Shown here piece by piece: positions 15,647-23,150 of a stretch of DNA of 39,392 nucleotides. Numbering within the stretch: position 1 is the first letter of the stretch; the number at the start of each line of letters is the position of its first letter. Position numbers and translations under genes: made by a program. The notes under the pieces were generated by a model. That model was not told the origin of the DNA. It worked only from the letters and a program-made list of their open reading frames with translations, and searched no databases. Source of the DNA: Lachnospiraceae bacterium. Its GTDB lineage: Bacteria > Bacillota > Clostridia > Lachnospirales > Lachnospiraceae. The stretch spans positions 1-39,392 of the forward strand of contig CAADTT010000121.1 of NCBI GenBank assembly GCA_900752065.1, written 5' to 3'.

Positions 15647-18319
15647 ATGAAATTTAATGGACTTACCGACCAGGAGGTAGAAGCCTCGCGGCAGCAGCAT
15701 GGATCAAACGTAATACCGGATTCGGAACCAACCACCTTTTGGGAAGAGTTTAAAGAAACCTTCGGAGACCCGATGATCAAGATCCTGCTGGCGATCGCGG
15801 CACTGATGATCGTGATGTTTTTCTTTGGCTATGCAGAGATCTATGAGCCTCTGGGAACCATCGTGGCAGTGCTGATCGTGGCTTTTGTGTCGGCAAAAAC
15901 AGGAGTTGCCAGCGATACCAAGTACCGCCAGCTCAAAGACAGCACAGAAAAAGATAAGTGTAAAGTACACAGAAACGGGCTGGTGACAGTCATTGATGTG
16001 GACGATGTGGTTGTGGGAGATAAGGTGCTCCTGCAGTCGGGAGACAAGATTCCGGCAGACGGCGTTTTAGTTTCCGGCAGCCTGCGCGTGGACAACTCCG
16101 CATTGAACGGAGAGGCCGAGGAATGTAAGAAAACGGCGGCGGATGAGGGATTTGAGCTTGCAGATGATATCACAGGCGATACCTTTGTGGATAAACACTC
16201 TCTGTTCCGCGGGGCAGTGGTGTTTGACGGCGAAGGAATCCTCGATGTCAGAAAAGTCGGCCTGAAAACCATGATGGGAAAAATGGCAGAAGAGATGCAG
16301 GAGGATGAGCCGGATTCTCCGCTGAAGGTAAAGCTTGCAAAGCTTGCAAAGCAGATTTCTACCTTTGGTTATATCGGTGCGATCGTGATCGCAGTCCTGT
16401 ATTTTGCCTACTTTATCATGAATGCGGGAGGCTTTGAAGCATTCTTTGCTATGGGTGCAGAGGTCGTGATCAAAAAGATCGTGGAGGCTGTATCTCTTGC
16501 AGTCGTGATCATTGTCTGTGCTGTTCCGGAGGGCCTGCCGCTGATGATCTCTCTGGTACTGATGCAGAATACCAGTAAGATGCTGGACCATAATGTTCTG
16601 GTGAGAAAGGCAGAAGGTATCGAAACAGCCGGTTCTCTGAACATCCTGTTCAGTGATAAGACAGGTACGATCACGAAGGGAAGGCTGGAGGTTGTGGACT
16701 TCTTTACCGCAGACGGCAATTCCATTCCCCTTGCGGATCTGAGCAAGCACAGCCAGGTGAAGGGACTGGTGGATCTCGCCATCGGTAAGAATACCCAGTC
16801 TATGTTTGATTCCTCTCATAAGGTGATCGGCGGAAATGCCACAGACCAGGCGATGATGAAGTTTATTGGAGAACAGACCTTTCTTGCGCTTCAGGCGGAT
16901 AAAGACTGTGTAGTAACAGCAAGTCAGGGCTTCAACTCTGCAAATAAATTCAGCCAGGCAAGAATCGAAAGTCTGGGAAAGACTTTTTATAAAGGTGCTC
17001 CCGAGAGACTGGTGGCCAGGGCTGACAGGTATCTGGATCAGAGCGGAAAAGTGCAGAAACTGGATCTGGGAGCTCTCAACCGGAAGATCGATGAGCTGGC
17101 ATCCAAGGCTATGCGTGTGCTGGCATTTGGATATTCGGAAAAGCCTATGACAGAAAATCAGATCAATGATGATGTTGTGCTCATAGGTCTGGTGGGCATC
17201 CGTGACGATGTGCGTCCGGAGGCGAAAGAGGCAATACAGGAAGTGCTGAATGCGGGTATTCAGGTAGTCATGATCACCGGAGACCGTCTGGAGACAGCCG
17301 TTGCTATTGCAAAGGATGCGGGACTGCTCCGTGATGCCAGTGATAAGGCGCTGTCCTCTGCCCAGCTAAATGAGATGTCCGATGAGGAAGTGAAAAAGAT
17401 GATTCCTCATATCCGTGTGATCGCCCGTGCCCTGCCTACGGATAAGTCCCGAATGGTAAGGCTCTGTCAGGAGATGAATCTGGTAGTCGGCATGACAGGA
17501 GACGGTGTCAACGATTCCCCGGCTCTGAAAAGGGCGGATGTGGGATTTGCTATGGGAAGCGGCACGGAGGCAGCGAAGGAAGCAGGAAAAATTGTTATTC
17601 TGGATGACAACTTCAAATCCATTAAGGATGCCATCTGGTACGGCAGAACGATTTACCACAACATCCTGAAATTCTGTAAGTTCCAGCTCGTTATCAACGT
17701 GGCAGCCGTGATCGTAAGCGCTATCGCACCATTTTTCGGTGTAGAGGAGCCGCTGAAGGTTACTCATCTGCTGTTTGTTAACCTGGTTATGGATGGTCTG
17801 GGAGCTATCATGCTGGGGAACGAACCGGCGCTGAGGAAATATATGGATGAAAAGCCTAGAAGAAGAGACGAGAGCATCGTAAGCAAGAAGATGATGGTGC
17901 AGATCGTGACGATGGGCGCATGGTTGACGGCAGTAAGTTTTGTATATCTGAAGCATCCGTTCTTCCGGGGACTGTTTCCGGGGGGCGAAGTAGGAGATGC
18001 GGAGCATCTGACGGGATATTTTGTACTCTTTATCGTCAGCGCGCTGTTCAACGGATTTAATGTCCGTGACGACGGTTTTGGAATCTTTAAAGGACTGAAT
18101 GAAAACACAGGTTTCCTGAAGGTGTTCTTTGCAATCATCGGCGTACAGTTTTTGATTGTGAATGCAGCGATTATTCCGTTGGCGCCATTCCAGTGGATCG
18201 GAAATATGTTTAGCTGCGTACCGTTTGGAATTCAGGGATGGATTGCCGTGATTCTGCTGGCAGTTACTATGATTCCGGTGGATATGATCAGAAAGCTGGT
18301 CACAGGTCAGAAGGGATGA
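15647..18319 (+). CDS. P2-type Ca2+-translocating ATPase (PMCA/SERCA-like)
   Basis: An 890-residue membrane pump that should export Ca2+ at the cost of ATP. Visible: membrane motif PEGLP in the helix before the phosphorylation site; SDKTGT with Asp337; GDGVND at 618-623; and NLVMDGLGA in the sixth helix, whose Asn and Asp are Ca2+ ligands in P2A pumps. The actuator loop normally reads TGES, but here it is NGEA (Asn154-Gly155-Glu156-Ala157). The essential Glu is kept while Thr and Ser are changed. It is read after the TerD array (46-base gap, AAGGA before the ATG) and ends at a strong terminator. A Ca2+ pump beside Ca2+-binding TerD proteins suggests that local Ca2+ is part of this response. 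No TerC is present in the window. Confidence 0.9.
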   Translation: MKFNGLTDQEVEASRQQHGSNVIPDSEPTTFWEEFKETFGDPMIKILLAIAALMIVMFFFGYAEIYEPLGTIVAVLIVAFVSAKTGVASDTKYRQLKDSTEKDKCKVHRNGLVTVIDVDDVVVGDKVLLQSGDKIPADGVLVSGSLRVDNSALNGEAEECKKTAADEGFELADDITGDTFVDKHSLFRGAVVFDGEGILDVRKVGLKTMMGKMAEEMQEDEPDSPLKVKLAKLAKQISTFGYIGAIVIAVLYFAYFIMNAGGFEAFFAMGAEVVIKKIVEAVSLAVVIIVCAVPEGLPLMISLVLMQNTSKMLDHNVLVRKAEGIETAGSLNILFSDKTGTITKGRLEVVDFFTADGNSIPLADLSKHSQVKGLVDLAIGKNTQSMFDSSHKVIGGNATDQAMMKFIGEQTFLALQADKDCVVTASQGFNSANKFSQARIESLGKTFYKGAPERLVARADRYLDQSGKVQKLDLGALNRKIDELASKAMRVLAFGYSEKPMTENQINDDVVLIGLVGIRDDVRPEAKEAIQEVLNAGIQVVMITGDRLETAVAIAKDAGLLRDASDKALSSAQLNEMSDEEVKKMIPHIRVIARALPTDKSRMVRLCQEMNLVVGMTGDGVNDSPALKRADVGFAMGSGTEAAKEAGKIVILDDNFKSIKDAIWYGRTIYHNILKFCKFQLVINVAAVIVSAIAPFFGVEEPLKVTHLLFVNLVMDGLGAIMLGNEPALRKYMDEKPRRRDESIVSKKMMVQIVTMGAWLTAVSFVYLKHPFFRGLFPGGEVGDAEHLTGYFVLFIVSALFNGFNVRDDGFGIFKGLNENTGFLKVFFAIIGVQFLIVNAAIIPLAPFQWIGNMFSCVPFGIQGWIAVILLAVTMIPVDMIRKLVTGQKG

Positions 18320-18336
18320 TAGCTATATAGATCATA

Positions 18337-18368
18337 ACGGGGGCGCTTCAGGCAGCCCCCGTTTTTTT
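18337..18368 (+). terminator. Strong terminator after the Ca2+ ATPase
   Basis: CGGGGGC/GCCCCCG (18338-18344 with 18355-18361), plus a flanking A-T pair, a 10-nt loop, and seven T (18362-18368). This should end most Ter-operon transcripts before the HAD gene. Confidence 0.9.
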
Positions 18369-18382
18369 AACCAGACACATGA

Positions 18383-18407
18383 AAAACTGACCCGGCGGAT
18401 CAGTTTT
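18383..18407 (+). other. Inverted repeat between the Ter terminator and the HAD gene
   Basis: AAAACTGA (18383-18390) and TCAGTTTT (18400-18407) form an 8-bp stem with a 9-nt loop, ending in four T. It lies only 14 bases before the HAD ATG. It could be a second weak terminator or a control site for the HAD gene. No clear promoter is seen between the two hairpins. Confidence 0.4.
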
Positions 18408-18420
18408 AAGCGGAGGGAAT

Positions 18421-19188
18421 ATGATTGTATTTCACTCGGATTTGGACAATACCCTGATTTTTTCCTATAGGCACGACATAGGCAACGCGAAGCGGTGCGT
18501 GGAAGTCTATCAGGGAAGAGAGGTTTCATTTATTACAGAAAAAACATACAGGATGCTGAGAAAACTGACAGACAGGGTCCTGCTGGTGCCGACGACTACC
18601 CGGACGATAGAACAATACCGGAGGATCGATCTGGGACTGGGCGAGCCGCAGTATGCTTTGGTCTGCAATGGGGGAGTGCTTCTGGTGAATGGCCGTGAGG
18701 AGGAAACATGGTATCGGGAGTCTATGGAGCTGATTGAGGAATGCCGGGAGGAACTTCAGAGGGCAGAGCTTATCTTAACGAAAGATGCAGACAGGAGCTT
18801 TGAGGTCAGGAACATCCGGGATCTGTTTCTTTTTACAAAAAGTAAAGAGCCGGAGCTTTCGGCAGATAATCTGCGAAAGGCGCTGGATATGGAAAAAATA
18901 GATGTCTTTACAAATGGAGTAAAGGTCTATGCTGTCCCGAAAAAGTTAAACAAAGGAGAGGCGGTCAGTCGTTTCCGTAAAAGGTTTCATCCTGAAAGGG
19001 TAATTGCTGCCGGGGACAGTGCATTTGATCTGCCAATGCTGGCAGAGGCGGATGCGGGTCTGGCGCCGGAATATCTGGCGAAAAAAAACACATTGAACGA
19101 AACAATCATTCATATGAAACAGGGACAGGTTTTTTCGGAGCAGATCCTTGAGTATTTGCAGATTTTTTTGGACGAAGCAATTCGGTAA
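18421..19188 (+). CDS. HAD-IIB family hydrolase (Ter-associated phosphatase)
   Basis: A 255-residue cytosolic phosphatase of the haloacid dehalogenase superfamily, Cof-like subclass. Motif I is DLDNT at residues 7-11 (nucleophile Asp7, acid Asp9). Motif II is a TTTRT segment near residue 61. Motif III is the Lys in LNKGEA, and motif IV is GDSAFD at 198-203. An HAD phosphatase is a recurring member of the predicted Ter metabolite module, so a likely role is dephosphorylating the nucleotide-like product. GGAGGG lies before the ATG. It sits beyond a strong terminator, so its expression needs read-through or a promoter I could not find. Confidence 0.85.
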   Translation: MIVFHSDLDNTLIFSYRHDIGNAKRCVEVYQGREVSFITEKTYRMLRKLTDRVLLVPTTTRTIEQYRRIDLGLGEPQYALVCNGGVLLVNGREEETWYRESMELIEECREELQRAELILTKDADRSFEVRNIRDLFLFTKSKEPELSADNLRKALDMEKIDVFTNGVKVYAVPKKLNKGEAVSRFRKRFHPERVIAAGDSAFDLPMLAEADAGLAPEYLAKKNTLNETIIHMKQGQVFSEQILEYLQIFLDEAIR

Positions 19189-19268
19189 GGATTCAGGAAA
19201 TCTTTATATTTGATGCAGAAGTGGTTGGTAAAAACAAGAGATATGAAACAGGGAGGAGTTATTTAACT

Positions 19269-20300
19269 ATGAAGATGAGAAAACAGTATTTAAGATTGGC
19301 GGTATTTATACTTGTATTTTTTGCTTCCATGATTCCAGCGTCAAAAGTGAGCGCAAAGGCAGCAATAAGCAGCACAAATCTGACTTTAAGTGTAGGACAG
19401 TCAAAAACTTTAAAGATACGAGGAACCAAAAAGAAAATAACCTGGTCTTCCAGCTCTAAAAATGTCGCTACAGTAACAGGACGGGGACAGGTTTTGGCTG
19501 TCGGAAAGGGAACGGCAATCATTACGGCCAGAGCAGGTTCTCAAAAATGCACCTGTAAAGTATTTGTTTACAGGGCATCATCCGGAAATAGTACGATTGA
19601 CAGGAAGGTACGCTATATTATCAGTAAAAAAATTAAGGCGGGTATGTCCACGGCAGAAAAAATTAAAGCGATTCATGATTATATTATTTTAAATTGTGAG
19701 TATGGTTACAGCAGTAATCCCATGGATTCGCATACAGCGGCAGGTGTTCTGGTTTATAAGAAAGCGGTTTGCCAGGGCTATGCAGAAGCCTTTCAGTATT
19801 TTATGGATGCACTTGGAATTCCCTGCAAAACGGTAACAGGAACCGGAAACGGCAGCCCCCACGGATGGAATATGGTAAATGTAGGCGGCAGATGGTATCA
19901 CATAGATGTTACATGGGATGATCCTTTGCCTGATAAAAAGGATCGTTTAATGTATGGATACTTTTTGGTTTCGGACAGTGTGATGGCGAAAGATCATGCC
20001 TGGAATCGTTCTAAGTATCCAGGATGCACGGCAACTTCCAGTAAATTTATTACTTTATTCGGTTCTGTTTCAAAAACAACTTCAGGTGCGGTCTCTCATC
20101 TTAATAAGCAATACAAAAAAGGCAAGTCTGAACTGATATTAATTGTTCCCAAATCTATATATGATAGAAACAGTTCTTTTTTGGGCGACTCTCTTTTTGC
20201 ACTGGGAGAGAAACACGGAAAGGTATGCACAGGGTACTCCTATTGCACTGAGAATTATGGAAAGTATTATATTGTCCACGTGGTACCGAGGTTTTTATAA
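19269..20300 (+). CDS. Secreted Big2-transglutaminase-like domain protein
   Basis: A 343-residue exported protein. It has a signal peptide (MKMRKQ, then a hydrophobic stretch ending near SAKA), and a bacterial Ig-like domain 2 at about residues 35-110 (TLSVGQSKTLKI, WSSSSKNVATV, GKGTAIIT). A transglutaminase/protease-fold domain follows at about 125-235 with the full catalytic triad: Cys168 (AVCQGYAEAF), His198 (PHGWNMV) and Asp213 (YHIDVTWDD). It would act on the cell surface, breaking or making amide bonds in protein or peptidoglycan-linked peptides; the substrate is unknown. The ATG at 19269 follows GGGAGGAG and begins the signal peptide, unlike the earlier in-frame codon at 19221. About 75 C-terminal residues show no known domain. 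Confidence 0.85.
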   Translation: MKMRKQYLRLAVFILVFFASMIPASKVSAKAAISSTNLTLSVGQSKTLKIRGTKKKITWSSSSKNVATVTGRGQVLAVGKGTAIITARAGSQKCTCKVFVYRASSGNSTIDRKVRYIISKKIKAGMSTAEKIKAIHDYIILNCEYGYSSNPMDSHTAAGVLVYKKAVCQGYAEAFQYFMDALGIPCKTVTGTGNGSPHGWNMVNVGGRWYHIDVTWDDPLPDKKDRLMYGYFLVSDSVMAKDHAWNRSKYPGCTATSSKFITLFGSVSKTTSGAVSHLNKQYKKGKSELILIVPKSIYDRNSSFLGDSLFALGEKHGKVCTGYSYCTENYGKYYIVHVVPRFL

Positions 20301-20364
20301 TAAATAGAAGCACGGCAGGTGAGTTGTCATTGTTTGAAGAATTTCATTATGCTGACAGAAGAAA

Positions 20365-20393
20365 TTGTTCCGGTTGTTAGGATTTGTTATAAA
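20365..20393 (+). promoter_or_regulatory. Promoter of the S8 peptidase gene
   Basis: TTGTTC at 20365-20370, a 17-base spacer and TATAAA at 20388-20393, 45 bases before the ATG at 20438. Confidence 0.55.
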
Positions 20394-20420
20394 TAAGAGG
20401 CATAAGATAAAGGTAAGAAT

Positions 20421-20459
20421 ATGAAGCGAGAAAAAGAATGGCAAACGACCAGAAAATAG
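20421..20459 (+). CDS. Possible 12-residue leader peptide overlapping the S8 start
   Basis: ATG at 20421 has AAAGG seven bases upstream and reads MKREKEWQTTRK before TAG at 20457. It overlaps the S8 peptidase start (20438) in another frame. The S8 ATG has no good site of its own, so this short frame could deliver ribosomes by coupled reinitiation. The evidence is only the site spacing, so confidence is low. Confidence 0.3.
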   Translation: MKREKEWQTTRK

Positions 20460-22174
20460 AAAATCTTTTAAATCTTGCACTGGATGCCACACCAGAGGAG
20501 AGGGAAAAATCACCGGAATTGATGGTGGGATTTGATGAGGAAGTACAGAGGTGGGATATTATTGTGAAATACAACGGGAATATCCTGCGGTTGGAGGACG
20601 AAGAGGTACGCATCACGGAGTTGTCCAATGAGTATGCGATCATCAATCTGCCGGAGTCGCGGATCGACGGGCTGACGGAGCAGCCGGAGATTGAGTACGT
20701 GGAAAAACCTAAACGGCTGGTATTTTCTGTGAACCAGGGAAAGTCTGTCTCCTGCATCAGTCCTTTGCAGACGGCCCAGTATGACCTTTTGGGTCAGGGA
20801 GTAATTGTGGCGGTGCTGGATTCAGGGGTGGACTATACCCACCCTGATTTTCGCAACGAGGATGGAAGTACCAGGATTCTGTCGATCTGGGATCAGACGG
20901 TGGCAGGCACACCTCCGGAGGGGTATCGTATTGGGACGGAATTTTCACAGGAACAGATCAATGCGGCTTTGGCAGTTCCCACAGCGCAGGAGCGTTACCG
21001 CCTGGTTCCATCCAGAGATTTAAACGGGCATGGGACGGGAGTTCTGGGGATTGCAGCAGGAAACGGACGTGCTTCCGGGGGACGGTACCGGGGCGTGGCA
21101 CCGGAAAGCGACATCCTTGTGGTGAAGCTGGGGCTGCCGGGGCCGAATTCCTTTCCCAGAACAACAGAACTGATGCAGGGAGTGGACTATGTTATCCGCA
21201 AAGCCATAGAATACCAGAAGCCGATTTCCATAAATCTGAGCTTCGGGACGGTCTACGGTGGGCATGACGGAACCAGCCTTTTGGAAACGTTTCTGGATGA
21301 TATGTCAAATATCTGGAAAACTACAATTCTGGCGGGAACAGGAAATGAGGGAGCAGCAGCGGGACATACCTCCGGAATCCTTGCGGAAAATGAAGTGCGG
21401 GAAGTGCAGGTGGGCGTAGCGGAAGGCGAGGCTTCTTTTAATATCCAGCTTTGGAAATCCTATGTGGATGAGCTGGATATTTTTTTGTATCATCCATCCG
21501 GAGAACGGATCGGACCAATTCAGGAAAGCCTGGGCGCACATCGTTACCGGATGGGAGAGACGGAAATTCTGGTTTTTTACGGGAAGCCGAGCCCTTACAG
21601 CATTGCACAGGAAATTTATTTCGATTTTCTTCCGGTGGGGGATTTTATTGATAGCGGCATCTGGCGTGTGAGCCTTGCAGCCGGGAGAACTACAGATGGG
21701 CGGTTTGATATGTGGCTTCCCGCAGAAGGCAGTTTAAATATTGGCACCCGTTTCTATGAACCAGTACCTGATACCACGCTGACACTGCCTTCCAGTGCCA
21801 GAAAGCTGATATCAGTGGGCGCTTATAATTCCAGGCTTATGGCGTATGCGCCTTTTTCAGGAAGGGGATATACCCGCTGCGATAATTTTGTCAAACCGGA
21901 TCTGGCAGCTCCGGGTGTGGATATCATGACTGCAGCTCCGGGAGGGGGATACCGCCCGATGACAGGGACATCTTTTGCGGTGCCTTTTGTAACGGGTGCA
22001 GCGGCAATGCTGATGCAGTGGGGAGTCGTGGACGGGAATGATCCATATCTGTATGGGGAGAAGGTGAAGGCGTATCTGAGGAGAGGGGCGAGGTCGCTGC
22101 CGGGGTTTTCAGAGTATCCGAATGAGCAGGTGGGGTATGGGGCGTTGTGTGTGAGAGATTCATTGCCTGTGTAG
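20438..22174 (+). CDS. S8 (subtilisin-like) serine peptidase, Csp-like
   Basis: A 578-residue subtilase. An N-terminal prodomain-like part of about 100 residues leads into the catalytic core with all three residues: Asp128 (AVLDSGVDYTHPDF), His198 (NGHGTGVLGIAAG) and Ser512 (MTGTSFAVPFVTGAAAM). The oxyanion AGTGNEG loop is present. Between His and Ser lies a large insertion (about residues 315-440) like the jelly-roll domain of clostridial Csp proteases. No signal peptide is visible, as is usual for Csp-type enzymes. In spore-formers such proteases take part in germination, but many Lachnospiraceae carry several of unknown role. The gene has its own promoter and a weak ribosome binding site. 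Confidence 0.88.
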   Translation: MANDQKIENLLNLALDATPEEREKSPELMVGFDEEVQRWDIIVKYNGNILRLEDEEVRITELSNEYAIINLPESRIDGLTEQPEIEYVEKPKRLVFSVNQGKSVSCISPLQTAQYDLLGQGVIVAVLDSGVDYTHPDFRNEDGSTRILSIWDQTVAGTPPEGYRIGTEFSQEQINAALAVPTAQERYRLVPSRDLNGHGTGVLGIAAGNGRASGGRYRGVAPESDILVVKLGLPGPNSFPRTTELMQGVDYVIRKAIEYQKPISINLSFGTVYGGHDGTSLLETFLDDMSNIWKTTILAGTGNEGAAAGHTSGILAENEVREVQVGVAEGEASFNIQLWKSYVDELDIFLYHPSGERIGPIQESLGAHRYRMGETEILVFYGKPSPYSIAQEIYFDFLPVGDFIDSGIWRVSLAAGRTTDGRFDMWLPAEGSLNIGTRFYEPVPDTTLTLPSSARKLISVGAYNSRLMAYAPFSGRGYTRCDNFVKPDLAAPGVDIMTAAPGGGYRPMTGTSFAVPFVTGAAAMLMQWGVVDGNDPYLYGEKVKAYLRRGARSLPGFSEYPNEQVGYGALCVRDSLPV

Positions 22175-22233
22175 AGCGGAGTGGGAGTGCAGACTGCTGT
22201 GCATGAGGGAGAGTCTGCCGGGGTAAGCATAAG

Positions 22234-22458
22234 TACAAAACAGAAGCGATAGGATTACCTGTGAAACGTGGAAAATATGGAGGAACCTATGCACATAAAG
22301 ACATTGCGTTTGAATTTGCCTCTGCAATCAGCCCGGTTTTTAAGCTATGTTTAATAAAAGAGTTTCAAAGATTAAAAGAAGCAGAGAATGATGTAAGAAA
22401 AATGGAATGGGATGCAAAAAGATTTTTATCCAGGAACAATTATCATTCATTGTTTTAA
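22234..22458 (+). pseudogene. KilA-N domain protein fragment
   Basis: An internal slice of a KilA-N domain protein: EAIGLPVKRGKYGGTYAHKD and on through IAFEFASAISPVFKL, LIKEFQRLKEAEND and WDAKRFLSRNNY. The reading frame is open back to about 22234 without a usable start, and stops right after the NNYHSLF residues. Intact relatives have about 200-280 residues with the start of KilA-N before this and a further domain after it. KilA-N proteins are typical of phages and mobile elements, so this marks an old insertion or deletion next to the MATE operon. Confidence 0.75.
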
Positions 22459-22763
22459 TGTAAATGATGGCCCAATTGTCTTATTTTTGAAGTGGAAAAA
22501 TGATGGCGTGGTTACATATAAAAAAGAATGTAAACTCATGAAAAAATGAGTAAAGCATTTCGCAAGCTATAAAATTATCAGGATTATAAACTATAGACAT
22601 CGAGAGAATACCAGAAATTTTTGCAGAACCAATTTAATGTTAACGGATGAATGTCCCGATTATGATATAAGCATGTCTGGTGGAGTTAGGCAGAAGAGAT
22701 GAGGAGGCAGAACATTTTGCAAATGAGTTTATAGTAAAACTGAATAATATAGCGCAAAAAATC
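22459..22763 (+). other. AT-rich gene-free stretch with coding scraps
   Basis: About 300 bases without a supported gene. A short open stretch at about 22694-22782 reads RDEEAEHFANEFIVKLNNIA, which looks like the end of some protein but has no start and no family I recognise. It fits a region of gene decay after the KilA-N fragment. Confidence 0.4.
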
Positions 22764-22793
22764 TTGACTTTTCGGACATGAAAATGATATCAT
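22764..22793 (+). promoter_or_regulatory. Promoter of the MATE/IMP dehydrogenase operon
   Basis: TTGACT at 22764-22769, an 18-base spacer and TATCAT at 22788-22793; transcription would start near 22800. A terminator-like hairpin follows within 15 bases. Confidence 0.6.
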
Positions 22794-22812
22794 AATTATA
22801 TGCGTGAGCGTA

Positions 22813-22851
22813 AAGGCGTGGATCCTGCATGGATTCACGCCTTGTTTTTTT
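22813..22851 (+). terminator. Leader terminator/attenuator of the MATE operon
   Basis: A 13-bp stem with one G-U pair (AAGGCGTGGATCC, 22813-22825, with GGATTCACGCCTT, 22831-22843), a TGCAT loop, then TG and seven T (22845-22851). It lies straight after the promoter and about 30 bases before the next gene. Unless relieved, it would stop almost all transcripts, so it probably works as an attenuator or makes a short RNA. The hairpin is readable as codons from an ATG at 22800 (KGVDPAWIHAL), which would suit ribosome-controlled relief, but that ATG has no ribosome binding site. Confidence 0.75.
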
Positions 22852-22883
22852 GCAATCGGTATAGAAAGGATGGTGATAGCAAC

Positions 22884-23132
22884 ATGGCCTATCAAAGCCC
22901 ACATACGTCTATTCATTATGGCTCAACAAAGCCTGCCACGGATGTAAAGGTTGAAAACATTATACATTACCTTTGCGACAGTGGACCGGGTTACTGTAAA
23001 CGCTGTCCTAGTCAATGTGCTTATGGAAAAAGATTTTTACGGGAGTTTGCAGGGGACATAAGAGTGAAAGATGAAACTATTGGGGACAGTGCGAAAAGAA
23101 AACGGAATAATCTTTGTTTAAGAAATTTGTAA
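22884..23132 (+). CDS. Small Cys-rich protein of unknown function
   Basis: An 82-residue basic protein not recognised as a known family. It begins MAYQSPHTSIHYGSTKP, has a helical ENIIHYLCDSG segment, and then a cysteine cluster CDSGPGYCKRCPSQCAYGKR (Cys spacing 6, 2 and 3), which could bind a metal or an iron-sulfur cluster. The C-terminal third is Lys/Arg-rich and looks disordered. AAAGGATGG lies ahead of the ATG at 22884. The frame stays open back to 22800, through the leader hairpin, but a start there lacks a ribosome binding site. It is the first gene after the attenuator, 18 bases from the MATE gene, so a sensor or accessory role is possible. Confidence 0.5.
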   Translation: MAYQSPHTSIHYGSTKPATDVKVENIIHYLCDSGPGYCKRCPSQCAYGKRFLREFAGDIRVKDETIGDSAKRKRNNLCLRNL

Positions 23133-23150
23133 TTTTTTAGGAGGTTTTTT

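Noticed and set aside
22800..22883. N-terminal extension of the small Cys-rich protein
   Set aside because: The ATG at 22800 lies at the predicted transcript start with no ribosome binding site, and the extension is the terminator hairpin.
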